A stretch of 5,956 nt of DNA, taken from NCBI GenBank assembly GCA_023247575.1, contig JAHFGE010000097.1:1-5956 (forward strand), in the 5' to 3' direction. Below are positions 4,385-5,956 of the stretch, one piece after another (within the stretch, counting starts at the first letter, position 1; the number at the start of each line of letters is the position of its first letter). Source of the DNA: Candidatus Omnitrophota bacterium (lineage in GTDB: Bacteria > Omnitrophota > Gorgyraeia > Zapsychrales > Fredricksoniimonadaceae). The notes under the pieces are model-generated. The model did not search any database and had not been told where the DNA came from. It saw only the letters and a list, made by a program, of their open reading frames with translations. The translations under genes were made by a program, and so were the position numbers.

Positions 4385-4442
4385 AGCGGCCCCGCCATGG
4401 ACAGCGATCATAACAATTGGGGACAGTTGCGCAACTGTCCCC
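4385..4442 (+). repeat. Intermodule repeat, copy 5 (truncated)
   Basis: Only GCCATGGACAGCGAT (4394-4408) of the core remains, joined directly to the TAACAATT linker and the 24-nt palindrome. The segment encoding RWICIE is deleted. It separates the DUF4258/DUF2283 module from the fadJ-type gene. Confidence 0.7.
4419..4442. repeat. 24-nt palindrome, copy 3 (perfect), upstream of the fadJ-type gene
   Basis: GGGGACAGTTGC plus its exact reverse complement; TGGGG...CCCCA extends it to 26 nt. It ends 10 nt before the Shine-Dalgarno sequence of the fadJ-type gene, so if transcribed it would form a hairpin in the 5' leader. Confidence 0.9.
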
Positions 4443-4452
4443 ATTTTGGCTT

Positions 4453-4458
4453 AAGGAG
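4453..4458 (+). promoter_or_regulatory. Ribosome binding site of the fadJ-type gene
   Basis: AAGGAG is followed by AAATGATG. Spacing is 2 nt to the first ATG (4461) and 5 nt to the second (4464), so translation may begin mainly at 4464. Confidence 0.7.
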
Positions 4459-4460
4459 AA

Positions 4461-5956
4461 ATGATGGCGGTTGATTATAAGGAAGAAAATAACATTGCCA
4501 CGATCACCTTTGATGCGCTGGATTCTAAAGTTAATGTATTGAATGCCGCGGTGCTGGAGGAGTTTTTGGGGATAGTTGTGCAACTGTCCCCATCTGTCCG
4601 GGCGGTTGTTATCCAAAGCGCCAAAAGGGACATTTTTATCGCCGGGGCGGATATCAAGGACATCGAAAACATTACTGACCCTAGCGACGGCAAGGCCAAA
4701 TCCCAGGCCGGCCAGCGCATCTTTGACAAGCTGGAAGATTTGCCCATCCCGACGGTGGCTGTGATTGACGGGGCGGCTTTAGGCGGCGGCTGCGAGCTGG
4801 CCTTAGCCTGCCGGTATCGGGTGGCCACCTTTAACCCGAAGGTGCGCATTGGCCTGCCTGAGGTGAATTTAGGGATTGTGCCTGGCTTTGGCGGCACCTG
4901 GCGGCTGCCGCGGCTGGTGGGGTTGCAGGCGGCGCTCAAAATGATCCTTTCGGGTGCACCCGTCGACGGCCCAACGGCTTTGAAGATGGGACTGGTGGAT
5001 CGGCTGTACAGCCAAGTAGGGCTGTCGCAGCGGGTGAGGGAATTTGTAGAGGGTGTCATTGCGAGCCCCGCTTCTTGCCCCGCCCAACGGCGGGGCAGCG
5101 GGGGCAATGACATGAGTAACCCGATTGTCCATTGGTTCATCTTTCATCAATTCAAAAAAAGCGTGCTGAAGGCCACCAAGGGTTTTTATCCTGCGCCTTG
5201 GCGGGCGCTGGAGGTGGTTCGCCGTAGTGGCCGAGCATGCTCGGCCAGTACTTGGTTGAAATCCCGTCGACAGGCGCTGGAGTTGGAATGTACCGCCTTT
5301 GCGGAACTGGCCGTCACGACGATTTCAAAAAATTTGGTTAAAGTTTTTTATCTGTCGGAGAAATATAAAAAATTAACAATTGGGGACAGTTGCGCAACTG
5401 TCCCCAATAAGGTTACCATTCTCGGCGCCGGCATCATGGGCGGCGGGATCGCGCAGCTGTTGAGCCATCGCGGGGTGTGGGTGCGCTTAAAAGATATCAA
5501 TTACGAGGCCATCGCCAAAGGCCTCAAAGCGGCCCAGGGGGTTTACCTGCAGTCGGTCAAACGTCGTCGGATGAAACCGTTTGAAGTGGCCGCCCGCATG
5601 GCCATGATTTCTACTACCGTCGACTATAGCGGTTTTGCCGACGCTGACATGGCCATTGAAGCGGTGGTGGAAGACATGGCTATTAAAAAAAAGGTGCTGG
5701 CCGAAGTCAGCCAGCATGTGCCGGCCGAGACTATTCTGGCTACCAATACCTCGTCGCTGTCGGTGACAGAAATGGGTAAGGTGGTCAAAGACCCTTCTAA
5801 AATGATCGGCTTTCATTTCTTCAATCCCGTGAACCGCATGCCGCTGGTGGAAATCATTATAACACCACAGACGTCTCAAGAAACGTTGGCCGCGGGCGTA
5901 GAATTTGCCAAACGTTTAGGCAAGGCCCCGGTCATCGTCAAGGATGCCCCGGGGTT
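4461..5956 (+). CDS. fadJ: FadJ-type enoyl-CoA hydratase / 3-hydroxyacyl-CoA dehydrogenase, 3' end outside the window
   Basis: Bifunctional beta-oxidation enzyme: it hydrates 2-enoyl-CoA and oxidises the 3-hydroxyacyl-CoA with NAD. About 498 codons are present and the frame is open to the edge; E. coli FadJ has 714 residues. Hydratase part: oxyanion-hole IAGADI (60-65), GAALGGGCELALAC with the first catalytic Glu at 112, and IGLPEVNLGIVPGFGGTWRLPRLVG with the second at 134. The 22-residue Glu spacing matches FadJ rather than FadB (20). The hydratase part ends with KGFYPAPWRALEVV. Dehydrogenase part: NAD-binding VTILGAGIMGGGIAQ (GAGIMG at 322-327), IEAVVEDMAIKKKV, ILATNTSSLSV, and GFHFFNPVNRMPLVEII with the catalytic His at 452. 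Four palindromic elements lie in the reading frame (residues 36-44, 199-217, 255-264, 307-316), all without stop or frameshift. Start: ATG 4461 or 4464. A thiolase gene downstream would be expected but lies outside the window. Confidence 0.93.
   Translation, partial: MMAVDYKEENNIATITFDALDSKVNVLNAAVLEEFLGIVVQLSPSVRAVVIQSAKRDIFIAGADIKDIENITDPSDGKAKSQAGQRIFDKLEDLPIPTVAVIDGAALGGGCELALACRYRVATFNPKVRIGLPEVNLGIVPGFGGTWRLPRLVGLQAALKMILSGAPVDGPTALKMGLVDRLYSQVGLSQRVREFVEGVIASPASCPAQRRGSGGNDMSNPIVHWFIFHQFKKSVLKATKGFYPAPWRALEVVRRSGRACSASTWLKSRRQALELECTAFAELAVTTISKNLVKVFYLSEKYKKLTIGDSCATVPNKVTILGAGIMGGGIAQLLSHRGVWVRLKDINYEAIAKGLKAAQGVYLQSVKRRRMKPFEVAARMAMISTTVDYSGFADADMAIEAVVEDMAIKKKVLAEVSQHVPAETILATNTSSLSVTEMGKVVKDPSKMIGFHFFNPVNRMPLVEIIITPQTSQETLAAGVEFAKRLGKAPVIVKDAPG
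4568..4591. repeat. 24-nt palindrome, copy 4 (two mismatches), within the hydratase domain
   Basis: GGGGATAGTTGT plus GCAACTGTCCCC: 22 of 24 bases equal the perfect copies, with two C-to-T changes in the left arm. It encodes LGIVVQLSP (residues 36-44). By comparison with E. coli FadJ the protein is about two residues shorter here, not longer, so the palindrome seems to replace native codons. Confidence 0.85.
5054..5112. repeat. 59-nt hairpin element in the fadJ-type frame
   Basis: Outer arms TGTCATTGC (5054-5062) and GCAATGACA (5104-5112), middle stem CCCCGCT/AGCGGGG, inner stem TGCCCCGCC/GGCGGGGCA and loop CAAC (5085-5088), with GAG and TCT unpaired on the left. The GTCATTGCGAG start resembles repeats seen in many bacterial genomes. 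It encodes VIASPASCPAQRRGSGGND (199-217), a glycine/proline-rich stretch unlike the rest of the protein. Confidence 0.88.
5224..5251. repeat. Palindrome TGGCCGAGCA/TGCTCGGCCA in the fadJ-type frame
   Basis: A perfect 20-nt palindrome (5228-5247) extends by GTA and TAC, with one G-G mismatch, to 28 nt. It encodes RSGRACSAST (255-264), directly after the conserved YPAPxxALEVV segment, where homologs have a short variable loop. Confidence 0.85.
5379..5408. repeat. 24-nt palindrome, copy 5 (perfect, extended to 30 nt), in the interdomain linker
   Basis: ATTGGGGACAGTTGC plus its exact reverse complement is 30 nt, exactly ten codons in phase (IGDSCATVPN, 307-316). It lies between the hydratase domain and the NAD-binding domain and is preceded by the same TAACA linker as the intergenic copies. 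Confidence 0.92.

Noticed and set aside
611..4442. Integron-type attC sites at the intermodule repeats
   Set aside because: No paired GTTRRRY/RYYYAAC core sites or the usual imperfect palindrome of attC were seen. The modules read opposite to the repeats on one side and with them on the other, and no integrase gene is in the window.
4475..5140. Minus-strand frames of 221 and 93 codons (and one at 5487-5879) opposite the fadJ-type gene
   Set aside because: They are shadows of the GC-rich coding strand; no family resemblance, while the plus strand shows all catalytic motifs of a known enzyme.

Overview
The window is bacterial DNA of mosaic composition, probably from an uncultured lineage whose genome is rich in small palindromic repeats. 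I cannot name the phylum. The many palindromes, a REP-associated transposase remnant and a dense cluster of toxin-antitoxin-like pairs suggest a repeat-rich, recombination-prone accessory region. It ends against a core metabolic gene of the beta-oxidation pathway.

Layout, left to right. (1) Minus strand 1-597: a DUF433 antitoxin gene and a DUF5615 PIN-like toxin gene with its own promoter. The toxin is frameshifted at a run of seven G and runs off the left edge. (2) Minus strand 805-1348: a RelE/ParE-type toxin and a short addiction-module antitoxin, with promoter and operator. (3) Minus strand 1542-1880: two overlapping small membrane-protein genes of 67 and 33 codons; I do not recognise their families. 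(4) Minus strand 2090-3286: an AAA ATPase with a DUF4143 C-terminus. (5) Plus strand 3461-3764: a broken REP-associated tyrosine transposase (RAYT) carrying a double-hairpin palindrome. (6) Plus strand 3894-4373: a DUF4258-like gene overlapping a DUF2283 gene. (7) Plus strand 4461 to the right edge: the first ~498 codons of a FadJ-type enoyl-CoA hydratase / 3-hydroxyacyl-CoA dehydrogenase.

Two kinds of structure tie this together. First, five related copies of a repeat of about 60-145 bp, all in plus orientation, sit exactly in the gaps between modules (611-764, 1374-1502, 1892-2033, 3765-3866, 4385-4442). The best copies encode the tail of a vanished protein ending in MDSDKxRWICIE-stop. Each module between repeats is compact and carries its own promoter, so the stretch looks like an array of exchangeable accessory cassettes. 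Second, a 24-nt palindrome (GGGGACAGTTGC plus its reverse complement) occurs five times. Two copies lie inside the fadJ-type reading frame, together with two other unrelated palindromes, and the frame stays open through all four. This resembles the in-frame palindromic elements known from Rickettsia.

The toxin-antitoxin-like modules are probably independent stability or defence units. The fadJ-type gene is the only clear housekeeping gene. No tRNA, rRNA, CRISPR array or intact mobile element was found.
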